Of a stretch of DNA of 18,482 bases, positions 8,511 through 15,715 are shown piece after piece (the first letter of the stretch is position 1; the number at the start of each line of letters is the position of its first letter). The notes beneath the pieces were generated by a model that saw only the letters and a program-made list of their open reading frames with translations, was not told the DNA's origin and searched no databases. A program made the position numbers and the translations under genes. The DNA is from an uncultured Allobaculum sp. (GTDB taxonomy: Bacteria > Bacillota_I > Bacilli_A > Erysipelotrichales > Erysipelotrichaceae), in contig CAJTVE010000029.1 of NCBI GenBank assembly GCA_910579655.1, forward strand, positions 17,458 to 35,939. The letters run 5' to 3'.

Positions 8511-8516
8511 TATAAT
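8511..8516 (+). promoter_or_regulatory. Consensus -10 box upstream of pullulanase gene
   Basis: A perfect TATAAT lies 145 bases before the pullulanase ATG, but no good -35 box is found at 16-18 bases. Immediately downstream, AAAGAG (8523-8528) and CTCTTT (8535-8540) form an inverted repeat around a six-base spacer, a plausible operator or leader hairpin. An activator-dependent promoter would explain the missing -35, but this is inference. Confidence 0.3.
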
Positions 8517-8618
8517 CAAAGTAAAGAGACTGAACTCTTTCTATAAACAAACTGAATAACAAATACGGACTATCAAATCAGAATTCAATGAAAATCAATC
8601 AAAATCAAAACGATGCTG

Positions 8619-8634
8619 GCGGCCCAAAGGCTGC
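8619..8634 (+). other. Leader hairpin just before the pullulanase ribosome site
   Basis: GCGGCC (8619-8624) pairs with GGCTGC (8629-8634), including one G-T pair, around a four-base loop CAAA. It ends 12 bases before the AAGGAG ribosome site (8647-8652, eight bases from the ATG). There is no U-tract, so it is not a terminator; it may affect translation or mRNA stability. Confidence 0.3.
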
Positions 8635-8660
8635 TTATGGCACTTTAAGGAGTTGGACAA

Positions 8661-10760
8661 ATGAGGATGAAAGATCGGCTGGAATGCTACATTGACGGCT
8701 ATTCCACAGTGAATATCTATATGATTAATGATTTTTATCAGGGACAGTCCAAAACCTTCCATCTTAAAGATCAAGAGGGAAATCTGGTGCCGCTGACAAT
8801 CAAAACAAAAGAAGACGAGGGCGATTACGTTCATTACACATGCGCCGTGGATGGCAAAATCGAAGTGGGAAAAGACTATCTCATGTACGAAGAACATGCC
8901 CAATACTGCCCCGCGCAGTTTTCGCATATCGTCAAGACTCCGGAATTCAACGCCAAATATATTCCTGACGAAAGCGTAAAACCCGGAATTGTATATACCC
9001 CTGAAAAGACAACCTTCACCGTATGGGCCCCAACAGCCAACTGGGTTTCGGTTGTTCTGCATTTTCCTGACGGGGATCGCATTGAAGCGATGAAACGGGA
9101 AAGCCATGGCATCTGGAGCACAGAAGTCAAGGGAGACTTACGCAAAGTTCTGTATACCTATCGGCTCAAGGTGAATGGCACCATTCAGGAGTGCCTCGAT
9201 CCATGGAACCCGTTTACTGGCATCAATACCACCGTCAGCCAGGTCAATGATCTGTCGCTGCTAAATCTGGCCAAAAAAGTTCCCACCCCACCCATGGAAC
9301 AGGATACCGATGCGATTGTTTATGAAACATCGATCCGCGATATGACCTCGCAAAAACACAATGGCTTTACCCACCCGCGCACCTTTGAAGCGTTTACGGA
9401 AGAAAATGAAACCACAAAGCGTCTGATGACTGGCTTTTCCTATTTAAAGACACTTGGTGTCAGTCACATTCAGATTATGCCGGTCAATGATTTTGGCAGT
9501 GTAGATGAAGAATACCCAGGCCTCTATTACAACTGGGGCTATGATCCAATGCACTACCGCTCGTTTGAAGGATCCTTCTCAACCGATCCATATGATCCTG
9601 AAAAACGGATTGTCGAGTTTGCCAGACTCGTTTCGGATCTGCATGCGGCTGGCCTGAAAGTGAATCTTGACCTGGTGTATAACCATGTCTGGAAGCGGGA
9701 AGAGTTTGCGCTCGACCAGCTTGTGCCGGATTACTTTTTCCTGATGGATTCCAATGGCAACTATTCCAATGGATCCTTCTGCGGAAATGACATTGATACG
9801 CGTCCGGAAATGAGCCGCCGCTATTTTCTGGATACCATCAAAATGTTAGTGGATGTCTTTGATATTGATGGCATTCGTTTTGATTTGATGGGTGTCCTTG
9901 ACTACAACCTGGTCAATGAAATCGCCGAATACGCGAAATCGAAAAAACCAGACTTCATGATTTATGGCGAAGGCTGGGATATGCCAAGCTTTGTACCGCC
10001 AGAATTGCGGGCTTCCCAGAACAACCAGGCCAAAATGCCAAATGTCGGCCAGTTTTCAGATCGTTTCCGGGAAGTAATCCGAGGCAGCAATGACCAGCTC
10101 GATCAGGCGGGTTATTCCAATGGCAATCTTGCCCGGATCCACGATGCCAAGCAGGTGATGCGTGCCAGTTTGTTTGAAAATCGTTTTGATCAGCCATTTA
10201 AAGCGATCAACTACGTCGAATGCCATGATAACCATACGATGTGGGATAAAAACCGGGCCGTCTGCAATGGCCAGCCCCGCTCAATCCGCATGAAACGCCA
10301 GACGCTGGCAACCGCCATGGTTTTACTGGCCCAGGGAACCCCGTTTATCCACTGTGGCCAGGAGTTTGGCCGGACCAAGCAGGGCCTTGGCAATACGTAT
10401 AACTGCTCCGATCATTACAATATGATCGACTACCATCGCCGCAATGAATTTGAAAATGTGGTGGACCAGTTCAAGGCCCTTGTCAAACTGCGCAAGGAAC
10501 ATCCATCGTTCCGTCTCAACACCAAAGAAAAAATTGAAGCCTGCGTGCAGACTGAAACCATCGACGACAAGGTTCTGGTCTACAAAACCTCGGATGGCAC
10601 GGAAAGACTGATTACGTTCTTTAACCCGGCAAATGAATCGTTTGAATATCGTCTGCCCAACCAGGGCAGAGTTCTCTTTGACAGTGAGAACCTCAACCCG
10701 GATCAGGCCGATTTCATCCGGATCCCGCCTCTTTCGGTCATCAGCGTTCAGCTGGCCTGA
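8661..10760 (+). CDS. pulA: Type I pullulanase (cytoplasmic alpha-1,6 debranching enzyme)
   Basis: This enzyme hydrolyses alpha-1,6 branches in pullulan, limit dextrins and glycogen. The 699-residue product has an N-terminal pullulanase domain, a CBM48-type beta domain (about residues 105-175, containing FTVWAPTANWVSVVL), the GH13 barrel, and a C-terminal beta domain. The type I pullulanase signature YNWGYDP is at 290-296. The GH13 catalytic triad is visible: nucleophile D408 in GIRFDLMG, acid/base E437 in YGEGWD, and D523 in VECHDNHTMWD. There is no signal peptide or cell-wall anchor, so it probably works inside the cell on glycogen or imported maltodextrins. The ATG at 8661 is eight bases from AAGGAG. 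Neighbours are not sugar genes, so it appears to be a lone unit ending at the 10860-10900 terminator. Confidence 0.96.
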   Translation: MRMKDRLECYIDGYSTVNIYMINDFYQGQSKTFHLKDQEGNLVPLTIKTKEDEGDYVHYTCAVDGKIEVGKDYLMYEEHAQYCPAQFSHIVKTPEFNAKYIPDESVKPGIVYTPEKTTFTVWAPTANWVSVVLHFPDGDRIEAMKRESHGIWSTEVKGDLRKVLYTYRLKVNGTIQECLDPWNPFTGINTTVSQVNDLSLLNLAKKVPTPPMEQDTDAIVYETSIRDMTSQKHNGFTHPRTFEAFTEENETTKRLMTGFSYLKTLGVSHIQIMPVNDFGSVDEEYPGLYYNWGYDPMHYRSFEGSFSTDPYDPEKRIVEFARLVSDLHAAGLKVNLDLVYNHVWKREEFALDQLVPDYFFLMDSNGNYSNGSFCGNDIDTRPEMSRRYFLDTIKMLVDVFDIDGIRFDLMGVLDYNLVNEIAEYAKSKKPDFMIYGEGWDMPSFVPPELRASQNNQAKMPNVGQFSDRFREVIRGSNDQLDQAGYSNGNLARIHDAKQVMRASLFENRFDQPFKAINYVECHDNHTMWDKNRAVCNGQPRSIRMKRQTLATAMVLLAQGTPFIHCGQEFGRTKQGLGNTYNCSDHYNMIDYHRRNEFENVVDQFKALVKLRKEHPSFRLNTKEKIEACVQTETIDDKVLVYKTSDGTERLITFFNPANESFEYRLPNQGRVLFDSENLNPDQADFIRIPPLSVISVQLA

Positions 10761-10859
10761 TCGGATTTTTGATCGCGGTACGAATGAAAATGAAACCCTG
10801 CAAAGATTCTGTTTCTGAAATGGATCTTTCATAGATTTTTTGAGTCGATTTTTTTCAAG

Positions 10860-10900
10860 ATCCAGCCTTCGAAAACGGCGTTTTTGAGGCTGGATTTTTT
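10860..10900 (+). terminator. Terminator of the pullulanase gene
   Basis: ATCCAGCCT (10860-10868) pairs perfectly with AGGCTGGAT (10887-10895). CGAAAAC (10870-10876) pairs with GTTTTTG (10880-10886) above it, leaving one bulged base and a three-base loop. TTTTTT ends at 10900. This is a strong intrinsic terminator, 100 bases after the stop codon. Confidence 0.92.
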
Positions 10901-11116
10901 ATGCGTTTTGATGACAGTTCAGACAGATCGATCAAAAAGATGCAGAAAACCAACCGAAAAGGATACTGCCAGGAAGAGGAGGTCTGCGCGAAGAAAAGAT
11001 TGCCTGACAATGGGCACGCTTTCAGGGCGCAACTCAATCCAGCTCAACGTGCACTGAAAGTGAAAGAGCCTGAAATTTCGGCTTTTTCAAAGACGGCCGG
11101 CTGGTCAGCTCGCTGT
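10901..11116. other. Intergenic stretch before guaB
   Basis: A 78-codon frame beginning directly after the terminator U-tract (10901) has no ribosome site and is not credible. The only structured signal is the hairpin at 11063-11087. The stretch between the pullulanase terminator and this hairpin (about 160 bases) could be a small transcript, but I see no promoter for it. Confidence 0.4.
11063..11087 (+). terminator. Possible terminator hairpin upstream of the guaB promoter
   Basis: AAAGAGCC (11063-11070) pairs with GGCTTTTT (11080-11087), one G-T pair, around the loop TGAAATTTC. The T-run is part of the 3' arm. It may be a backup terminator insulating the guaB promoter 30 bases further on. 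Confidence 0.4.
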
Positions 11117-11144
11117 TTGACAGCTGGCACAAGATGACTAAAAT
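11117..11144 (+). promoter_or_regulatory. Sigma-A promoter of guaB
   Basis: Perfect TTGACA (11117-11122) and TAAAAT (11139-11144) are 16 bases apart, about 55 bases before the guaB ATG. The -35 lies within CAGCT/AGCTG repeats (11106-11126), which might be an operator. No purine riboswitch is seen in the short leader. Confidence 0.7.
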
Positions 11145-11198
11145 AAGGAAAATACATTTTTCAGATTCTGTTGAAAACGATAGGGAGGAAACAAATCC

Positions 11199-12716
11199 AT
11201 GGCAAAATTTTTCAAGGAACCATCCAGAACGTTTGCGGAATACCTGCTTGTCCCAGGGTATACCGGACCTGAAGACACACCCGATAAAGTCAGCCTGAAA
11301 ACACCGCTGGTCAAATTCAGACGCGGTGAAACACCAGCGCTGTCGTTAAATATTCCTTTAACCTCTGCGGTGATGCAGTCCGTTTCCGGACCGGAACTGG
11401 CTGTTGCACTGGCACGTGAAGGCGGCATTTCGTTCATCTTTGGCAGCCAGTCCATCGAAAGCCAGGCCAACATGATCCGCCAGGTCAAAGCCACCAAAGC
11501 CGGCTTTACCGGATCTGACTCCAACATCTCTCCAGATGCAACTCTGCGTGACGTCATCCGTCTGCGCCAGGAAACTGGCCACTCCACAATGGCTGTTACC
11601 GACAATGGTAAAAAAGATGGTGTGCTCGTCGGCATCCTGACTTCCCGTGACTTCCGTGAATCCAGAATCGATCTGGACAATACCCTCGTTAAAGAAGTGA
11701 TGACTCCGTACGACAAGCTGATCGTCGGCAAAGATGGCATCACACTGTCCGAAGCCAATGATATGATCTGGGATCATAAACTGAACCAGCTGCCAATTGT
11801 CGATGACGAAAGACACTTAAAAGCATTCGTTTTCCGTAAAGACTATGAACAACACAAAGAGAACCCAAATGAAGTTCTCGATAACGACAAGCGCTATCTG
11901 GTCGGTGCGGGCATCAACTCTCGTGACTATAAAGAAAGAATCCCGGCTCTGATTGAAGCGGGTGCTGATATCCTGGTCATCGACTCTTCTGAAGGATATT
12001 CCTGCTGGCAGGCTGAAACCATCAAATGGGTTCGGGATACTTACGGTGACACCGTTAAAATCGGTGCGGGCAACGTTGTTGATGCCGATGGCTTCCGCTT
12101 CCTTGCCGATGCTGGCGCAGATTTCGTTAAAATTGGAATCGGCGGCGGCTCCATCTGTATCACCCGTGAACAGAAGGGAATTGGCCGTGGTCAGGCCACT
12201 GCAACCATCGAAGTCGCTAAAGCCCGTGATGAATACTTCGAAGAAACTGGCGTATACGTTCCCATCTGCTCTGATGGCGGTATCGTTCAGGACTACCATA
12301 TGACGCTGGCTTTAGCATTTGGTGCTGACTTCTGTATGCTGGGCCGCTACTTTGCCCGCTTCAAAGAATCGCCCAGCAAGATCGTTACGATCAACGGCAG
12401 CTATATGAAAGAGTACTGGGGCGAAGGTTCTGCCCGGGCCAGAAACTGGCAGCGTTATGATGTCGGCGGGGATGGCGGAAAAATGTCCTTTGTTGAGGGT
12501 GTTGATTCCTATGTTCCATATGCCGGCGCATTGGCTGATAACGTAGGTCTGACGATCTCCAAGATCAAGCACACCATGTGCAACTGTGGATTCACCAATC
12601 TGCGTGATTTCCAGAAAAATGCCAAAGTGACTCTGGTTTCTGCGGCTTCGATTTCTGAAGGCGGTGCGCATGACGTTCTCGTTCATGACGACAAGCTTGA
12701 TGCTTCTCAGCACTGA
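11199..12716 (+). CDS. guaB: IMP dehydrogenase, Tritrichomonas foetus-like type
   Basis: IMP dehydrogenase oxidises IMP to XMP with NAD+, the committed step to guanine nucleotides. The 505-residue product has the beta/alpha barrel split by a CBS-pair subdomain (about residues 100-220). It has the NAD-site aspartate (D262 in VIDSSEGY), the catalytic loop GGGSICITREQKG with nucleophile C320, and the flap residues R419-Y420 in ARNWQRYD. The catalytic loop reads GIGGGSIC where typical bacterial enzymes have GIGPGSIC. Many stretches (MAK-start, FIFGSQSIESQA, GGGSICITREQKGIGRGQAT, RYLVGAGIN, WGEGSARARNWQRYD) match my memory of the T. foetus enzyme with residue numbers shifted by one. The ATG is ten bases after GGGAGG (11183-11188). 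It is a single-gene unit with its own promoter and terminator. Confidence 0.97.
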   Translation: MAKFFKEPSRTFAEYLLVPGYTGPEDTPDKVSLKTPLVKFRRGETPALSLNIPLTSAVMQSVSGPELAVALAREGGISFIFGSQSIESQANMIRQVKATKAGFTGSDSNISPDATLRDVIRLRQETGHSTMAVTDNGKKDGVLVGILTSRDFRESRIDLDNTLVKEVMTPYDKLIVGKDGITLSEANDMIWDHKLNQLPIVDDERHLKAFVFRKDYEQHKENPNEVLDNDKRYLVGAGINSRDYKERIPALIEAGADILVIDSSEGYSCWQAETIKWVRDTYGDTVKIGAGNVVDADGFRFLADAGADFVKIGIGGGSICITREQKGIGRGQATATIEVAKARDEYFEETGVYVPICSDGGIVQDYHMTLALAFGADFCMLGRYFARFKESPSKIVTINGSYMKEYWGEGSARARNWQRYDVGGDGGKMSFVEGVDSYVPYAGALADNVGLTISKIKHTMCNCGFTNLRDFQKNAKVTLVSAASISEGGAHDVLVHDDKLDASQH

Positions 12717-12786
12717 TCGATAATGTCCATCAACAGATCAACGGATTCTCTTTATATCCGCTGCAACCCTATTTCTTTTTCTATCC

Positions 12787-12816
12787 AAGGTTTCCTGACT
12801 CCAGGAAACCTTTTTT
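12787..12816 (+). terminator. Terminator of guaB
   Basis: AAGGTTTCCT (12787-12796) and AGGAAACCTT (12803-12812) form a perfect ten-base stem with a six-base loop GACTCC, followed by a T-run to 12816. It lies about 70 bases past the guaB stop. Confidence 0.93.
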
Positions 12817-12844
12817 GTCAGAGCGCAAAGAGAAAACATATGAA
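12815..12844 (+). promoter_or_regulatory. Possible promoter of the McrB/McrC-like operon
   Basis: TTGTCA (five of six consensus bases) overlaps the end of the guaB terminator T-run, and TATGAA follows after 18 bases. If used, it gives a leader of about 250 bases containing the hairpins and mini-ORF listed next. The -10 is poor, so confidence is low. Confidence 0.3.
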
Positions 12845-12940
12845 AGAAAATATATGAAGTCTGAAAAGAATATGACAAGAATTCAAAAAACAAGGATGGA
12901 AAATATGCCCGGATCTGTTTAAAAAGATGAAGAAACGAAA

Positions 12941-12992
12941 AACTCACCATCCCAAAACAGCAGGGAATCCTCTCTCAAATCGGTGGTGAGTT
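12941..12992 (+). promoter_or_regulatory. Leader hairpin burying the mini-ORF ribosome site
   Basis: AACTCACCATC (12941-12951) pairs with GGTGGTGAGTT (12982-12992), 11 pairs with one wobble, around a 30-base loop. The 3' arm contains GGTGAG (12985-12990), five bases from the ATG at 12996, so folding would block initiation there. No U-tract follows. This is a candidate translational or attenuation switch for the downstream operon. Confidence 0.45.
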
Positions 12993-12995
12993 GCC

Positions 12996-13079
12996 ATGAA
13001 TGCTAAAGAAAAAAGAAATTCGTCAAAAACACGTGTCGCTCAGAGAATTTATGGATACCATAGAGAGGTACACCGCTGA
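12996..13079 (+). CDS. 27-codon leader ORF (hypothetical)
   Basis: A 27-residue basic peptide starting MNAKEKRNSSKTRVAQRI and ending YHREVHR would be read from ATG at 12996 with GGTGAG five bases upstream. Its TGA stop (13077-13079) falls in the top of the hairpin 13072-13086, and the AAA+ gene starts 24 bases later. It is not in frame with that gene. It resembles a regulatory leader peptide in layout, but its sequence is not one I know and no codon run points to an amino acid sensor. It could also be a chance frame. Confidence 0.35.
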   Translation: MNAKEKRNSSKTRVAQRIYGYHREVHR

Positions 13080-13086
13080 AAGCGGT
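13072..13086 (+). promoter_or_regulatory. Tight hairpin over the mini-ORF stop, before the AAA+ gene
   Basis: ACCGCT (13072-13077) and AGCGGT (13081-13086) form a perfect six-base stem with loop GAA. The mini-ORF stop TGA overlaps the loop, and the AAA+ gene ribosome site (AAAGG, 13090-13094) starts four bases downstream. A ribosome ending the mini-ORF would melt it, suggesting coupling of the two frames. Confidence 0.4.
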
Positions 13087-13102
13087 TAGAAAGGTTTGAC
13101 CT

Positions 13103-15715
13103 ATGGAAACATATGTTGGAGAAATTAAGGTCAGCAGTAAGAACGGGTATTATGTCAATTTTTATCCCGGCTACCGGCTGGTTGGAGACGAATTTGTATA
13201 TCTGTCCCAGTCGGACATTCGCAGGCTTTTGCCAGAATCACAGTATTTAAACATTAACCTGGTTTCCACCTCACCCAGCTTTTCTTTAGAAGATCTGTTT
13301 CAGGATGGAGACGATATTTTGCTTGATTTTTCTTTTGATGATTTACAGCCCAATTTAAAAGCGGACGGCTTTCGCTATCCGACAGCGTGGAAGCTGGATG
13401 TTTCCCGCAACTTTGGTTCAACCGTAAGACGGATGGAAGATTTAGGCCTGTATTACGTTTTGGACAGAGAAGCCATTGAAGGGGACTGGAAAACCGATCG
13501 CTGTCTTTGGATTGATTCTCCCAATGTCAATGAAGGCATGGAAATTCTCATTCCGATTGAAGAGTCCAATGTTCTGATCGGACCGTATAAAGTTCGTTAT
13601 GACGAGGACCGGGACCTGTTTTTTGTCTGGCCAAATCCGGAAAAAACCAATCATCTGATTCACGGCTATGAATATGCAAACGGCATTCCCAGCCACTATG
13701 TTGTACTGGACCAGGAAGATGTCACTAGAAGCTATGCCCCGATTGCCGGCGATGACATCACTCCTTACGCTTATGATCTGATTTCACTGGAGGATCTGAT
13801 TGACAACTTTAAAGAGACCATGAAACGACGAATGTCCAATAAATACCGCTTTGATGAGCAGGCAGCGTCCTCCATGATCAGTGTGTATACCAACAGTCTG
13901 CTTTCAGGCGGAACAGTCTCCAAAGAAGTCGCAAAGGCAAGAGCCCGGAAACTGGAAGATGTTCTCAGTTCGACCGAGCGCTTTGATGCTACTCTTGACC
14001 AGATCGGAAAACTCGTCGGCAGTCTGCTTTTGAACTTTCAGGATCAGCAGGTTTATGCCTCTGTGATCCGGGCACTGAGTGAAGATGAAGATTTCTTAGA
14101 CCAGATTGGAACCTTCCGTGAATTCGCTGCGCTTGAAACCAAATACAAAAGTGAACTGAATACTCTGTCCAGACAGAAAGCTGCACTGACTGAGCAGGTG
14201 GCTGAACTGGAGCGGCTCAACCCGGCAAGGCGTCTGGAAGAATACAACAACCAGATTGCCCACCTTGAACAGGTCCGCCAGTCTTCAGAACAGCGGCTGC
14301 AGGAAATTTTGCGCACGACTGGTCTTGCCAGCAATCTGGCCGATCTCGAACGGCAAAGCGAATATCTCGAGGCTGAAAATTCCCGCAAGCTTCAACAAAG
14401 CAACCAGTTAAGCATGCGGCTGGAAGGCCTGCAGGAACAGTTAGATTCCATCCTGGCCAATTCCGCCAGTAAAGTGCTGGAAATGACCTTCGATAATCTA
14501 ATTTCCGAACGCTTCCTCGAACAAACAGCCAGAAGCCAGCAGCGGCAGATGAAAGAAGAATATGCCATGGCCGCCAAAGCCATTGCGACTCTTCCGGTTT
14601 CCACACTGGATGCCGCCCAAACCATTTTGCAGCTTAAGCACAGCTTCCGCCAGCGGCGCCCGGAATATACGGATAATGAAATCCTTAACGTACTGATCTG
14701 TCTGAGCCAGTCATTTCTGACGATTTTTACCGGCCGGCCAGGATCTGGCAAAACTTCACTCAACGAAATCACTGCCGATGTGCTCAGTCTGTGCCAGCCG
14801 GAGGCACTCCGTCTCAATCATCCGGATTTTCCCTACTGCGGCCGGTTTGTTTCGATCAGTGTGGAGCGCGGGTGGACCAGCCGGCGCGATCTGATCGGAT
14901 TCTATAACTCGCTGACTCGAACGTTTGATAAAGCCAGGCCAGAGCTGTTTGATCTGCTTTCGATTCTGGATATGGAATCTCGAAGTCCACACCAGGAAAA
15001 AATGCTTCCAGCCCTTGTTTTGCTGGATGATGCCAACTTATCGAGCATGGAATACTATTGGGCCGACTTCATGGCGATGGATCAGGATGATCCAGGCCTC
15101 GTGCGCGGCACGCTCAATCTGGGTGAGGGCTATCGGCTTGCAATTCCACAGGCTCTTCATTTTGCAGCCACGATTCAAAACGATCACACCACCGAGCCGA
15201 TTTCTTCCAGACTGTTAGACCGGGCCTTTGTCATCTCTATGCCTGAACATAACATCACTCTGGATGCCGGCCTGATCCAGGCGGCTGCAGGCAGTGTTCT
15301 GGAGGAGCAGTTATTTACTTTCGATCAGCTCCAGGAGGCTTTTGAGCCTCTCGAAACCACTCTGGACTTGCCAGAATCTCTTGAAGCTTTGTTCAGACAG
15401 GCTCAGACTCTCTTTACTCAAGCCGGTGTTCCTGTTTCCATCCGTTCACAGCTGGCGATGCGCCGCTATATTCTGAGTGGGGCGCGCTGGTTTGAAGCGG
15501 AAAGTGAACTGCGTCCGGGCGCCCTGGTTGCATTAGACTATGCGATTTTACAGAGAATGATGCCATCACTCAACGGCACCTCGGAGCGCTTTCGTCAGCT
15601 GCTCGCCGAGATGCTGGACTTCTTCAAAGAAAACAATCTGTCCCTTTGCCAAGCTAAGCTGGAAGAAATCATGGAGAAAGGGGACGACTCCATGCAGTAT
15701 TACCAGTTCTTCTGA
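13103..15715 (+). CDS. McrB-like AAA+ NTPase with coiled coil and novel N-terminal region
   Basis: This is the predicted motor of a McrBC-like system. The 870-residue protein has an N-terminal region of about 330 residues that I cannot assign (beta-rich and acidic at first, then helical), a coiled coil at roughly 340-450, and a C-terminal AAA+ module. Motifs: Walker A GRPGSGKTS (544-552, K550), Walker B LVLLDDANLSS (638-648, D642/D643), sensor region ATIQNDHTTEPISSRLLDR (689-707) with N693 and possible arginine fingers R703 and R707. Walker B followed by ANLS resembles McrB (DEINRANLS type). However, McrB's N-T-A-D guanine-specificity motif is replaced by N-D-H-T, so GTP use is doubtful. The ATG is fixed by a TGA two codons upstream and by AAAGG eight bases away. 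Its stop overlaps the start of the nuclease gene (TGATG), so the two proteins are probably made in a fixed ratio and act together. Confidence 0.85.
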   Translation: METYVGEIKVSSKNGYYVNFYPGYRLVGDEFVYLSQSDIRRLLPESQYLNINLVSTSPSFSLEDLFQDGDDILLDFSFDDLQPNLKADGFRYPTAWKLDVSRNFGSTVRRMEDLGLYYVLDREAIEGDWKTDRCLWIDSPNVNEGMEILIPIEESNVLIGPYKVRYDEDRDLFFVWPNPEKTNHLIHGYEYANGIPSHYVVLDQEDVTRSYAPIAGDDITPYAYDLISLEDLIDNFKETMKRRMSNKYRFDEQAASSMISVYTNSLLSGGTVSKEVAKARARKLEDVLSSTERFDATLDQIGKLVGSLLLNFQDQQVYASVIRALSEDEDFLDQIGTFREFAALETKYKSELNTLSRQKAALTEQVAELERLNPARRLEEYNNQIAHLEQVRQSSEQRLQEILRTTGLASNLADLERQSEYLEAENSRKLQQSNQLSMRLEGLQEQLDSILANSASKVLEMTFDNLISERFLEQTARSQQRQMKEEYAMAAKAIATLPVSTLDAAQTILQLKHSFRQRRPEYTDNEILNVLICLSQSFLTIFTGRPGSGKTSLNEITADVLSLCQPEALRLNHPDFPYCGRFVSISVERGWTSRRDLIGFYNSLTRTFDKARPELFDLLSILDMESRSPHQEKMLPALVLLDDANLSSMEYYWADFMAMDQDDPGLVRGTLNLGEGYRLAIPQALHFAATIQNDHTTEPISSRLLDRAFVISMPEHNITLDAGLIQAAAGSVLEEQLFTFDQLQEAFEPLETTLDLPESLEALFRQAQTLFTQAGVPVSIRSQLAMRRYILSGARWFEAESELRPGALVALDYAILQRMMPSLNGTSERFRQLLAEMLDFFKENNLSLCQAKLEEIMEKGDDSMQYYQFF

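Larger units (their letters stand above)
7245..8646. other. 1.4-kb region without a convincing gene, rich in inverted repeats
   Basis: Open frames here (for example 7866-8315 plus and 8190-8519 minus) have no ribosome sites and unnatural composition, so I do not call genes. What can be seen: a nested inverted repeat at 7631-7738 (listed separately); GTGAA with TTCAC (7776-7788); two adjacent hairpins, ACAAAT with ATTTGT (8140-8160) and AACCGAT with ATCGGTT (8164-8186); the palindrome AAGGCCGGCCTT (8272-8283); and CCTGT with ACAGG (8407-8420). None matches a riboswitch, tmRNA, RNase P or SRP RNA consensus I know. The length is unusual next to the compact genes around it. Confidence 0.5.

Noticed and set aside
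8190..8519. 109-codon minus frame with CxxC-like pattern
   Set aside because: No ribosome site and no recognisable domain; the cysteines look accidental.
10901..11137. 78-codon plus frame before guaB
   Set aside because: It starts directly after a terminator U-tract, has no ribosome site and overlaps the guaB promoter.
12941..12992. T-box or known riboswitch in the leader of the defence operon
   Set aside because: No T-box consensus, terminator/antiterminator pair or known aptamer core was found; only a simple hairpin is supported.
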